Positions 1 through 10,586 of a stretch of 64,000 nt of DNA are shown piece by piece. Origin of the DNA: Mycocentrospora acerina (taxonomy: Eukaryota; Ascomycota; Dothideomycetes; Pleosporales); contig JAKUHH010000084.1 in assembly GCA_022701365.1 (NCBI GenBank), forward strand, positions 434,001 through 498,000, written 5' to 3'. The notes below the pieces were generated by a model, which made no database searches, was not told the origin of the DNA, and saw only the letters and a list, made by a program, of their open reading frames with translations. Made by a program: the position numbers and the translations under genes. Position 1 is the first letter of the stretch. Each line of letters begins with the position of its first letter.

Positions 1-2463
1 TAAAGCAAAGCAAAAGCAAGGGCAAGAGCAGGAGCAATAGCGAAGAAACAGGAACATAGCAAACAGTCGATGTACAATGGCAATTTCAGACGTGTCCACC
101 TTTTGCCAAGCAACGGTTTTTGAACTGCGAGGCTATTTCATCTTTGTGTGGCGAGCGTAAAGCACATTCCCTACGCCCAAAGCGATGCGCACAAGCCCGT
201 CTCCATATGGAGCCAACGTGCTTTGTAGCCTGTAAGCAAGTTACAGATAGGTCATTGCAGTACAACTACAACTAGAAGAATACAGCGGGCCAGTCACACG
301 TCAATTCGTGGGGGTTGGCCAAGCAGGGGTCGGCGGGCTGAATGGGCGGGAGCGGATTCAACGACACCTAGTCAGAAACAGGTAGCCAACAGCAGCCTAC
401 AACAGACAACCCCCATGCCCCAATGACCAACATGGCACAGCCGCCGATGCCCTCTCAGCTTCGCGAAATCCCCCTGAAAGAGGCTTTGAATATGACAATA
501 TTTTTTCATGCAAGACATCGTATGTAGTATACAATGCATTGTAGCCCCTTCTTGATGTAACACGATGTAATGCTTCCTCCGCTTGCTATCCAAGAGCAGC
601 AGCAACAAGGCACATTCTCCTAAGGCTGCTGCTCGTTCTTCGGCACACTCTGAATCCTAAGCAGGCTCTTATGGAGCGTTTGGCGTCTTTGTCACCAGCA
701 GAACTGCCCGCACCTTCCGTACCTGTAGATGCAGCAACCGCAGCTCCCTAAGGCCTGCAGGTGGTGTTCGAGGGCGCCAACTCGGTCACAGAGTGCACCT
801 GCCCAACTATTTGTTGCTCTACTTCTCCCCTCGCTCGATAGCTGATCCGACTCCAGCATCGTTGCAATTCATGGCCTGAACGGTCACTGAGAAAACATAA
901 ACGACAAGCAGCAGCGTCAACTGGCTCCACGACCTCCTACCGCACAGCCTACCTCTTGCATGCATCTCCAGTTGACACTATAAAGCTAACATGCATAGCC
1001 CTACTCATGTTAGCTGCCAGTACCTGTTCAATCATGTGCGAGCGCTGTTAGTGAATCGATGCCTGGAACGGCAGCTCACAAATGTTTGCATGTGGTGAGA
1101 CCTGCACAATTACCACAAGGCTGGAGCAGACTAAGAAAACTGTCGATTATGCTTGTGTCGCACAGCTTGAATAGTGTTATCGCTGAAAGTGTGAGTCCGT
1201 TTTCTGTATTTATTCAGTTGCACTCATTTAGTTGCACTCGACTGACGTTCCCAGGCTCTTATCCACTCAGATATTGCCCAGCGAGGTGCTCTTGAACAAC
1301 GCCCCTCCATTAAGCTGTCCAAGCACGGCATCAAGTTCATTAAAATCTTACACTAGGGCAGTAGCGGTGTCGCCCTAGGCCGGCTCATGGCTAATATCGC
1401 GTCTGTATTTGTGGCGGTCGACAGCAGACCACTACAGCCCTAGAGCACGATTTAAAGTAGCTGTTGCAGCAGCTTGGGTAGTACAAGCCCATTAGCAGAT
1501 ATTTTGTCACCAAGTTTGCATTTGAGTACTATATGATGTTGATACTCCCCAGGGATTGATCGTGGTCAATATGCAGGGGTTGCTATCGCCAAACAGATCG
1601 TTCCCCAAGCGTCGGCCGTGGTGCCAGGAGTTGTGGACAGCGAGGAGATTGTGATACATGCAAACTAAATCAACATAGTCAAAACTAGGTCGACGTCAGA
1701 ACCTAGATACAGGACGAGGTCAGGCCACTTGCGGGTGATAGCTACGAGTGTAGGTGGCACAGTTGGCATACAGTAGTACACAGAAGGCTAAGAAGACACA
1801 GATATACAGACTTAGTCTGGCACAGAAGTAGACAAAGGCAGTAGTAGTAAAAACAACCCATTTGCAGTTCACTCGAACAAACATATTATGTCGTTCGCCG
1901 ACCTGTGTAGTGTGTTAAGGCTATTGTTTGTTGAATATTTTATTTGCTAAGTTGAAGAGCTTAACGCAGTCTACAAGACCTGGCTGTAAGGATATATGTA
2001 CTGTGCTATCAATAGTGTTAAGCTCATACATGATTGCTACCTTTTTGATTTTCATAGCACAGTTGGTAGAGTCTTGTCCTGGTAGCGATTTCTGTTTAAA
2101 ATTGTTGTGTCAGTTAAAAGTATAAGAGAGAGGTTGTTGGCCAGCACTGGTGTACTATCACATGTGTGAGCACGTGAGCACGTGAGCAACGAGCGTCTAC
2201 ATAGTCTCCTATCCGTATTCTTATAATAAGATAAAAAGCTTCTCCAGATTATTCCCCTTTAGAGGTGCCAATCTGTGACAATGACTAAAGTTGGATATAC
2301 AAAGATTAAAGATACAGCGTCATCTGAAAGCAGTTTAGCTGCTATCTAATTCATAATCCCTGCCACCTCCCCGCATAAAATTCTTAAGCCTTATACCATA
2401 ACACATCGTGATCGACAGAACTTGGCCAACATTCCTTCTCAGGGTGAACACGTTGGTACCACG
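1..2463. other. Left-edge non-coding stretch
   Basis: I see no convincing gene here. The first 60 bases are a degenerate A/G-rich run built on AGCAA-like units. Short open frames occur on both strands, but none shows a family motif or splice signals. Around 1240-1680 the plus strand gives a broken reading frame with several stops that might be an old coding relic; I cannot name it. The last 250 bases are the presumed promoter and leader of the NLR gene. Confidence 0.5.
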
Positions 2464-5400
2464 ATGCGTCTTTTGAAGCGCTTGCCGGACAGCGGCTTCG
2501 AGCTAGTATCTTTCAACAGTGATGATCCTCCCCCGTACGCTATCCTATCGCATACCTGGACAGAAGGTCACGAGGTGACGTACAGTGAATTGGTGGCAGG
2601 TACAGGCCAAGAGAAAAGTGGATATAATAAAATCCGCTTCTGCGGCGAACGAGCTGCAGCGGATGGCATCGAGTATTTTTGGGTCGATACCTGCTGTATC
2701 GACAAGTCTACCAGTGATGAGCTCAGTACAGCGATCAATTCCATGTTCCGCTGGTACCAGCGTGCATCTAAGTGCTACGTGTACCTATCAGATGTTTTTG
2801 TGCCGGACGAAGTCGCTGACGCTGAGGCCTCTCAAATAACGTGGGAGCAAGCCTTTCGACAGAGCCGATGGTTCACGCGAGGCTGGACGCTACAAGAGCT
2901 TCTAGCGCCTGCCAGCGTCGAATTCTTCTCTAAGCAAGGCAAGCGGCTGGGTGATAGGATTTCTTTAGAGCAGAGTATTCACGAGATCACTGGGATACCT
3001 CTCGCGGCTATAAGAGGACAAAGCCTCAACGAGTTCAGTGTTGAGGATCGAATGAGCTGGGCCGCTAGGCGCACGACAACAATGAGAGAAGACAAGGTTT
3101 ATTGTCTGCTGGGTATCTTTGGTGTGTTTCTGTCGCTTATATATGGGGAAGGAGAAGCACACGCTACCCTACGGTTGAAGGAAGAGATAACGAAGCGGCA
3201 GGAAGGGCGTGGAATAGAGACTTCACGAAGCCTGTCTAGTATGTCCCAACTCAGCAAGGTACCATATTTTGTGCAAGTTGGACACAGCTAACAACGTAAA
3301 GCCATCTCATCTCTGCCTTTTCCACGAAACGAATTCTTTGTTGGGCGAACAGACGAGCTTCAGTCTCTTGAACAGCACCTTTTCCTCTCCAGAACCCATC
3401 GACGGATGACGATATATGGACTAGGAGGTTGTGGGAAATCAGCACTTGCTATTGAGATTGCGTATCGCGCACTGTCAAGACATGCCAGGTTGGTTTTCTG
3501 GGTGCCTGCTATCAGTCAGAAGAGCTTCGAGCTTGCCTACCGGGAGATCGGAATCCGCCTCCGTATCCCAGGGATCGCTGATGATAATGCAGATATCAAA
3601 AAGCTCGTCCAGGAGACTTTAAGCTCAGAGCGTGTTAATAACTGGCTGATGATTGTTGATAATGCTGATGATCATGAGGTGCTACTGAGTACCACGACAA
3701 GCGACTCGAAGCCAGCTCGACTGCGCGACTATCTCCCGCGCAGCGATAGAGGCGCGATCCTGTTCACCACTCGCAGTAGGAAAATTGCTGGAGCTCTAAC
3801 GCAGAGCAGTGTCCTAGGGCTGAACGACATGAACAAAGTGGAAGCTGAGCAGCTGCTGAAGCGACTGATAACGAATCAAGCGTTGCTTGATGACGAGACA
3901 GCTGTTGAGAAATTGTTGGAGATACTCGCATATCTACCGCTTGCTATTGTGCAGGCTGCCGCTTTCATTAACAACAACGATATATCAGTCTCTGGTTACA
4001 TATCCTTGTTTCAAAATACTGGTGCAGAGAATGAGCTGTTTAATGAGCACTTTGAAGATCAAAACAGGTACAATGAGCTAGACAGCACGATTGCAAAAAC
4101 GTGGCACATCTCCTTTGATCAGATACGCAAGGAAGATCAGCTTGCTGCAGAGTATCTCTCGTTTATGGCGTGTATTGATCGCGTCAACATCCCACAGTCA
4201 CTACTGCCTACTGGAGGCTCCTTAGTACGACAGACAAAAGCACTAGGAACATTAACAGGGTACGCGTTTATCACAGAGCGCCTACAAACGTTGCAAGGGT
4301 TAGACAGAGACAGATTTTTTGACGAGCACCGACTGGTACACATGGCGTCTGTCTGGTGGCTAGACAGATACGATGAGCGTGCAATCTGGGTGGACAAAGC
4401 AGTGTTGCGACTCAAGGAGCTAGTACCGTACGGTGGGCATGAGAAAAAGGATGTGTGGATGACATACCTGCCACACGCGATCCATGTGGCCGAGATTGAT
4501 GGAACAAGGGACAAGACCGCAAGCGCTTCACTTTTAAATCGTGTGGGATGTTGTCAAGAGATACTTGGACAATATCTAACAGCAGAACGAACGCTTCAAC
4601 AAGCATTAGCAGTGAGAGAGAAGGTGCTGGGGCCCAAGCATCCAGACACGCTGAAAAGCATGGGCAACTTGGCGCTTGTACTAGAAAAGCAGGGTAAGTA
4701 CAAGGAAGCAGAAAAGATGAACAGAGAGACACTAGTGCTGCGCAAAGAGGTGCTCGGATCTAAACATATAGATACGCTTACAAGCATGGGCTACCTAGCG
4801 AATGTGCTAAGCAGCCAGGGCAAATACAGGGAAGCAGAGGATATGAACAGAGAGACGCTGGCGCTGCGCAAGGAAGTGCTGGGATCTAAGCATCTAGACA
4901 CGCTGAAGAGTGTAGGCAACTTAGCGAATGTCCTAGACAGTCAGGGCAAGTATAACGAGGCAGAAGTGATGAAAAGGGAGACGCAAGCGCTCTACAAGGA
5001 GGTACTAGGGCCTAAGCATCCAGATACGCTGAAGATCATGGGCAACTTAGCAAACGTGCTGGACAATCAGGGCAAGCGCAGAGAGGCAGAAGAGATACAC
5101 AGAGAGACACTAGCACTGCGAAAAGAGGTGCTAGGGCCTAAGCATCCAGACACGCTGACAAGCATGGGCAACTTGGCGCTTGTACTAGAAAGGCAGGGTA
5201 AGTACGAGGAGGCAGAAGAAATGGACAGAGAGGCACTAGCACTGCGAAAAGAGGTACTAGGGCCTAAGCATCCAGACACGCTGATAAGCATGGGCAATTT
5301 AGCGAACTTGCTGGACAGCCAAGGCAAGTACAAGGAATCAGAGGAGATGAACAGGAAGACACTGGCACTGCGCACGGAGGTGCTAGGATCTGATCATCCA

Positions 5401-5586
5401 TACACGCTAACGAGCCTGTTCTGCCTTGCTCAAGTTCTTGCAAGCCAACTGCGCTACAACGACTCCCGCTACTTGTTTGAACAGGCATGCGCTGGGTACG
5501 ACACTGTTCTTGGAGAGGATCACCCGACCACTCGCGAGTGCCGCCAACAATATCTTCAGTTACTTGATATGCAGAAGCAGAGCTAG
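2464..5586 (+). CDS. HET / NB-ARC / TPR NOD-like receptor (vegetative-incompatibility type)
   Basis: This is one gene read as two frames. Exon 1 is 2464-3238, then a 63-nt intron (3239-3301, donor GTATGT, branch GCTAAC at 3287-3292, acceptor AAG), then exon 2 to 5586, about 1019 aa. The only stop between the halves (TAA, 3289-3291) lies within the branch site. The ATG at 2464 is preferred over an upstream TTG because HET proteins typically begin MRLLKR. Residues ~30-240 are a HET domain (AILSHTW, FWVDTCCID, RGWTLQELLAP, LLGIFGV, YGEGE). Residues ~290-560 are NB-ARC: P-loop GLGGCGKS at 298-305, Walker B LMIVDNAD near 374, and an LPLA motif near 469. From ~669 to the end there are eight 42-aa TPR units. 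In the family, repeats sense a ligand, the NTPase oligomerises and HET triggers cell death. That role here is inferred from the architecture. Confidence 0.85.
4516..5523 (+). repeat. 126-bp TPR-coding tandem repeats
   Basis: The PDTL-type motif recurs at exactly 126-bp spacing (4642, 4768, 4894, 5020, 5146, 5272, 5398). Each unit encodes a 42-aa TPR ending VLGPKH or VLGSKH. Middle units are much more alike than the first and last, at both protein and DNA level, as expected where unequal exchange or gene conversion homogenises repeats. The reading frame stays intact throughout. Confidence 0.9.
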
Positions 5587-6599
5587 ATCTTCCTCTGATC
5601 TAGAAGGCCAGGCAGTAGCGTAGGTGTGCACACAAGCAAAAAATTAATGATGAAGTGTGGGCTGGCAAAGATTGGTATAGGCTCAACATAACGCCACACA
5701 GATTAGGCAATGTTACGTATAAACCACACTTGTTCATCTCAAAAAAACCTTGGTCACAGTAGTTTACAGCCCACATATATCTATTTGCACTCACTTGCGA
5801 GTGTTGCATAATTTATTCCGGTATGTGTTGATATTTCAAATCTCAATCATTACAAGTGACGGTTGGCATTGCTTGCTGACGGGTACGCTCTTCGCACTTT
5901 TGAGAGAATGTGTGCTTGCTAGCACCGGTAGACTCAAGATGGCTGTTTGTGTAGCCTTGAGCTTGAGCTTGTACGCTAGAGTCTTTAACCGACTCTTATA
6001 TCCCAGGAAAACATGGTATTTGAGATTGAAGTAACAGTGCTATTTTGTTCAAAACTGAAAACTTATCTTGGTCTGATTTTGTGGATGGCGTTTCCACGCT
6101 CAACCCCCCAACATACATGTTAAGTACACCCATGCTGGAAAAGAGAATTGGTGTTTGCTCCTCAAGGTCAAGTATTCCCGTTACTGAAGCCGTAGGTCTA
6201 GATGCGTTATCCGCCATGTCAATATTGCATTAGCAGTTACATCTGGTGACTTACTCTACGTACGCTTCAAGAATCGATTGAATTGAGTATGCGGGGTCAC
6301 GGCCGCTACCGGATGAGATGCGTGTCGGTACCACGGAAATTTTGAAGTTCTGCCATAGCATCATGCGGCTCACACGGTGTCATCAAGCACGAACATACAC
6401 TTGGCTCAGATAGTCCAGGCGGTGGACGAGTGGCTTTGCGCATACCGCATGTCTGATACCAATGGCGTGAGTCATTGAGTAGTACCCATACAACAACTGC
6501 AGGCCCCACTTAAGAGTCGTAAATCACAGCATGCGATCTGAGTGATGAATTAACAACCAATATTATACAACCTTTTTCCCCACCTTCCATCAAATCACC
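5587..6599. other. Spacer between the NLR and the tRNA
   Basis: This contains the NLR 3' end and an AT-rich spacer. Short frames on both strands have no recognisable motif. No upstream Pol III element beyond the internal boxes of the following tRNA could be identified. Confidence 0.5.
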
Positions 6600-6739
6600 G
6601 GCCGAATGGTCTAGTCGCAGTATGTTCCACCCACTACCCTCTTCTCTTCATCCACTAACAACTCATCAGTGATTCCTGCTTTGGGTATTCAGACACTCAA
6701 GTCTGCAGGAGGTCCCGGGTTCAACTCCCGGTTCGGCCC
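6600..6739 (+). tRNA. tRNA-Pro(UGG) with an anticodon-loop intron and a D-loop insertion
   Basis: The acceptor stem is GGCCGAA (6600-6606) paired with TTCGGCC (6732-6738), discriminator C at 6739. The anticodon stem is CCTGC (6675-6679) with GCAGG (6705-6709), anticodon TGG at 6682-6684. The T arm is CCGGG-TTCAACT-CCCGG. A canonical 18-nt tRNA intron lies after G37 (6686-6703); its CTCAAG (6696-6701) can pair with the UUUGGG of the anticodon loop, as in normal endonuclease substrates. A second 50-nt insertion sits in the D loop (6620-6669), with GTATGT at its start, CACTAAC at 6653-6659 and CAG at its end, like a spliceosomal intron. Removing both gives 72 nt, the usual tRNA-Pro length. The A box (TGGTCTAGTCG, 6607-6617) and B box (GGTTCAACTCC) are intact, and the insertion has no T4 run. 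G18 appears replaced by C in the spliced D loop, so function is not certain. Confidence 0.85.
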
Positions 6740-6747
6740 GTACCATC

Positions 6748-6752
6748 TTTTT
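6748..6752 (+). terminator. Pol III terminator of tRNA-Pro
   Basis: A run of five T residues lies nine bases past the discriminator base, the usual place for a fungal Pol III stop signal. Confidence 0.75.
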
Positions 6753-7745
6753 GCCGGTTTGGGCGAACTAGTTGGTGATTTTTGCATGTAGTATGTGAGA
6801 AGTTCCTATTTTGGTGAATGTAGGCGTTCTTTTGCTCGAGATGGGTTTACATTTAATTCTACTTATCAGGGTAAGGAGATGGAGATTCTGATTTCTTGTT
6901 TTTACGCTTAGCCATGCCAAATGACGTCCAATTCCACGCAACAAAAACTTTGCGCAAAGCTCTTAATTGAACAAGCATATTCCTATTCTTTCATGCTTAC
7001 AGTACAATTTGTGTCTTACTATTTAGAGTTGACTGTTCATGTTTTGCTCCTCATGAATTGAAACTACTGTGTTTCAACCATCCTGAGGCTTCTGTGAAGC
7101 TGCACTCTAGGCAATGAGTTATTCCGAATCGTTGTTAGCCGCATAAGGAGCCAGCTCTGGCCAAACTCGAAGAAGCCATAAACGCCTTTGGAAGAGCACG
7201 GGCTCAGTGACCTTGATAGTTTCAGCCTCAGCTAGTCGCGTTAAGGTTATTGAGAGCCAACTCGATAGCCATTGTAAACCAGCGACCTGGATAGTCTTAC
7301 TCTCTCGAATGCATGCTTAATCTTGCAAAGTCGTCAAGCCATAGCTGACCTTCAAAGGATATCCGGCCGCATCGAGCGAAGGCTAAAGGCAAGTAGAAGA
7401 TTCTCTATGCGCATCGCGAGGCTAGCTAGTCTGCAAGTGGCTGGCCAAAAGCTCCGCCACCTTCTGGGACATGAGAGTCAACTCTAAAATCCATTGGTCA
7501 AAGATGCTGCCTAGCCTTGAAGTCAAAGTATTTCCACACGCCTAACAAATTGAGGCTTGCATAGGGTGAGGCTGGGTTGAAACAGAAACACTATAGTTCT
7601 GCGGCATATGTGTGTACAACAAGCGTATATGAACATGGCTTGATCTCACAGAGAGCGAGCGATCCTTTGTTTTTCTCTCGGTTAGTCAAAAGTTATCCTT
7701 GCCTTTTCGTACGTTTGTTTAGTACGCATCTCCATATTCTTCATC
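6753..7745. other. Spacer downstream of tRNA-Pro
   Basis: No intact gene is seen. Around 7140-7480 a plus-strand frame interrupted by stops looks mildly protein-like but matches no family I recognise. The last ~100 bases form the leader of the membrane-protein gene. Confidence 0.4.
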
Positions 7746-8789
7746 ATGTCCTCTGACAGCGACTCCAACTGTGGCTTCAACTTTGCGACCACGCCTACTC
7801 TGACCCTCAACATCATTAACGTGACTATCGTTTGGTGGATAGTACCGCTTGTCCTGAACATTACGCGATCACGATACATCGTCAAAGGGATAGCGTGGTC
7901 CGCACTTCAAGTGTCGCAACCTGGAGCCGCGGCATACTTCGCTATCAAAGCGAGCCGCAACCACGAAGAGCGTCTCCGCCTCTACTACAACGGAATGACA
8001 ATACATGGTGCTAAAGAAGAGTCTGCTGACCCGAAAAATCCCACAAAAATGCCTTGGTACATGATCATATTTCACATTGGTGTCGATGCGGGCTTCACCC
8101 TTTATCCCGCCCTATCACTTCTTCGCACACGCTCAAAGTGCGAATATGAATACAAATCTTCCCTGAAGGCTTGGGAGCCTATGCTTTGGTTCTATCCATC
8201 GGTTCCTGTGGCAGTTTTTGGTCTTTGGATCACCTTGGACGCCAAAATTTTCAAATTGGGGAAGACGTGGTCCCTCTTTTGTTGTTACATCATCATCTTG
8301 GGCATAGGTTTACTTCTTTTCATTCCGGCATGGTTGCGCGATGTCAACACAGAGAAGAATAATCTTGGTCTTCCGATGGCTGCATACTTCTATATGGTTA
8401 TACCTGGATCTCTATACATTTCAGAAAGTGTTAGGCCGCTTCTTATTTGTATCTTCTCGGCAACAGTTGCGGTCGCTGCACGCAATCTCCCTGTGGCATA
8501 CAGCGCTTGGAACCGCGACGAAGATGGTAATTCAAGGCTCCCGTTCCCGAATTGGGTGAACCAGACAGCCTTTGGAGGGTGGTATCTGGCCATGGGTATC
8601 ATATGCTCGTTGTTCAGTATTTGGTGCCTGTACATGAAGGGCGGACCAAGAGATTGTTTGAAGGAGAGAAAAGAGGAAAAAGACAAGAAGAAAAAGCTAG
8701 AAAACGAGGGTTCTGATATTGAGGCCAATCATCAAGAAGGGGCGAATAGTACATTGTTGACTGAGGGTTCTGTTGCACGACAAACGTGA
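7746..8789 (+). CDS. Multi-pass membrane protein, uncharacterised
   Basis: This is an intron-free frame of 347 aa. I do not recognise a named family. Hydrophobic stretches near residues 22-40, 103-125, 144-165, 175-197, 205-220, 230-252 and 275-297 suggest about seven membrane spans. There is a short polar N-terminus and a highly charged C-terminal tail (a KEERKEEKDKKKK-like run followed by acidic residues) that probably faces the cytosol. Pro and Trp residues in the spans (WEPMLWFYPS, IPAWL, FPNWVNQTAFGGWY) look conserved in style, which favours a real protein. The ATG at 7746 follows the short sequence TTCATC and is the first Met of the frame. No signal peptide or catalytic motif is evident. 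A receptor-like or transporter-like role would be a guess. Confidence 0.7.
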   Translation: MSSDSDSNCGFNFATTPTLTLNIINVTIVWWIVPLVLNITRSRYIVKGIAWSALQVSQPGAAAYFAIKASRNHEERLRLYYNGMTIHGAKEESADPKNPTKMPWYMIIFHIGVDAGFTLYPALSLLRTRSKCEYEYKSSLKAWEPMLWFYPSVPVAVFGLWITLDAKIFKLGKTWSLFCCYIIILGIGLLLFIPAWLRDVNTEKNNLGLPMAAYFYMVIPGSLYISESVRPLLICIFSATVAVAARNLPVAYSAWNRDEDGNSRLPFPNWVNQTAFGGWYLAMGIICSLFSIWCLYMKGGPRDCLKERKEEKDKKKKLENEGSDIEANHQEGANSTLLTEGSVARQT

Positions 8790-9923
8790 ATGCCGCTGGC
8801 CTTGGTAAACCTTGTCCATGTGTTGTGCAAGGCTTGAATTCACGCAAGGTTCCGGAGCACCAAAGCCATCTCATCTAGCCATGAAGCTATATAACTGCCG
8901 ATAATCCCTATTCAAGGAAACTACTAGCGGAGAATTCTCTTGTATCATGACTTAGAGAGGGATGCCAGGTCAAATATGTAGTAGGTGCTCAATCATTGAA
9001 TTAATAGTTTGAAGAACCAACGCTAAAATCAACCTCTCCGTAGAACAATATTTGATCATTGTCATAGACATTCGAAAAGGTCATATTAGTCGATTAAAAT
9101 AAGTTCCTAAATCGTAGGCAAGTATTTGAAAATAACGATTGAAACTGTGGCAGGCCCGTGAGAATTCTATCGTAATTTTTGTTTTTTCAATCAAATGAAA
9201 GTCTGGAACGCTTTTGGAAAGAACAAAGATTATTTCAAGATCGCTGTTTGAGTAAGGTACGAAGATGCTCAACAGCACATGTAAATTATTCACTCAAACT
9301 CGTGCTATGAAAATACTTCTGCAAATTTATAATTGGCCAAGCGTACCCTTACAGCGGCCGTCCTAAACCCGATATTTTTTAAAATATACAAAAAAGTGAT
9401 AGTTCGACGTTCAGGAAAACACTTGCAAGGCGAATGTTAGTCTTTTGGCTCTCTGGCAGTCATAGAGAGGACAGCGGCTTTCGGAGCGGACTTTATCTCC
9501 GTGTGTGATATTCCAACATTGCTGGTTATTTATTAGCTGCCGATTTAGGCTAAAATACTGTAACCTTTCAGATGTTCATCTATTTCTGTATTCGGATAGC
9601 AGTATTGGCTGGAGTTAGTGAATCTTTAAACCCGCCGAATGGTTTCGTCCCATAGAAGATATATATAATACTTTCTTCTGTATCTCAATGTACATACCTT
9701 CTTCTCATATCAAACTGTCTTGTTAAATTGAAACTCAACTGCTTTCTCCATCCCAGATTTCTCAATTGAGTTGTCAAGCCCAAACTAAAGGACATCCATA
9801 CGGCTCTGGTGGGAATTCACCTCAAGCGAGAAGCTCAAATCAACTTATCTAACACTAGTAGTTGCTTGTGACAAGACGGTATCCCAAATATAATTTACTC
9901 CTTCAAAGCAAACTCGTCCAATC
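8790..9923. other. Spacer upstream of the GST gene
   Basis: This is AT-rich intergenic DNA with no supported gene. It holds the 3' region of the membrane-protein gene and the promoter of the GST gene. Confidence 0.5.
9659..9670 (+). promoter_or_regulatory. TATA-like element upstream of the GST gene
   Basis: An uninterrupted AT alternation (ATATATATAATA) lies about 255 bases before the GST start codon and is followed by a CT-rich stretch typical of fungal transcription starts. The assignment rests on sequence and position only. Confidence 0.4.
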
Positions 9924-10586
9924 ATGAAGCTCTACGACGCACCCGCACCCAATCCCTACGCCGTTCGGCTGTTCGTCCTTGAACGTGGCAGTCTAACCCT
10001 CGATGTCCAACAAATCGACATCATGGCACTCGAGAACCGAAGGCTTGCCTATCGAAAGGAAGTAAACCCACGTGGAGAACTTCCCGCACTTCGCCTCGAC
10101 GATGGCACTGTATTAACCGAAATCACGGCCATTTGCGAATACCTCGACGAAGTTGCCGAAGGAGGCAAATCTCTCTTTGGCGAAAATGCCAAAGAACGAG
10201 CTGAAACGCGCATGTGGCTTCGTAGGATGGACCTTGAACTCGCTCAGCCTCTGATTGCGTGGTTTCGTAATGGCCCTGACACCATTGACTTCTACAAAGG
10301 CAACCGAACTCCCTGTCCTGAAGCGAGGGTCACACAGAAGGTGGTTATGAACCAGTTCTTGAACTTGCTTGACGATGAGCTGGAAGGAAAGTCATATCTC
10401 TGTGGTGAGCGATTCTCTGCCGCCGATGTCCACTTCTACGGCCTGGTTAAGATGATGGTTGATCATGTTGCTGGATGGTTTAACTCTTCAGGACGGACAA
10501 ACGTCGCTGCATACTTTAAACGCATGGAAGGCCGCAAGGCTACACAGCAAGCTATGGTACCATTCTCATCCAAAATCTCTGTTTGA
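9924..10586 (+). CDS. Glutathione S-transferase
   Basis: This is an intron-free 220-aa protein, the usual GST length. Residues 1-80 form a thioredoxin-like glutathione-binding half: MKLYDAPAPNPYAVRLF, then NPRGELPAL with the cis-Pro, then the LTEITAICEYLDE segment that in the family contacts the gamma-glutamyl group. Residues ~90-215 form the helical C-terminal half (RMWLRRMDLEL, LCGERFSAADVHFYGLV with the conserved Asp of the capping box). It probably conjugates glutathione to electrophiles or reduces peroxides in the cytosol. The N-terminal NPYAVR points to the bacterial-like or omega-type classes that use Ser or Cys rather than Tyr, but the class is not certain. No targeting signal is present. 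Confidence 0.88.
   Translation: MKLYDAPAPNPYAVRLFVLERGSLTLDVQQIDIMALENRRLAYRKEVNPRGELPALRLDDGTVLTEITAICEYLDEVAEGGKSLFGENAKERAETRMWLRRMDLELAQPLIAWFRNGPDTIDFYKGNRTPCPEARVTQKVVMNQFLNLLDDELEGKSYLCGERFSAADVHFYGLVKMMVDHVAGWFNSSGRTNVAAYFKRMEGRKATQQAMVPFSSKISV

Noticed and set aside
3289..3291. Stop codon separating HET and NB-ARC as evidence of a pseudogene or two genes
   Set aside because: The stop lies in the branch site of a well-formed 63-nt intron.
4137..5488. Several Ser/Leu/Cys-rich minus-strand frames within the TPR region
   Set aside because: Antisense shadows repeated because the TPR DNA itself is repeated.
6620..6669. Reading the D-loop insertion as ordinary tRNA pseudogene decay
   Set aside because: All stems, internal boxes, the canonical intron and the terminator are intact, and the insert has exact mRNA-type splice signals; decay would not be so selective. 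Kept as the less likely alternative.
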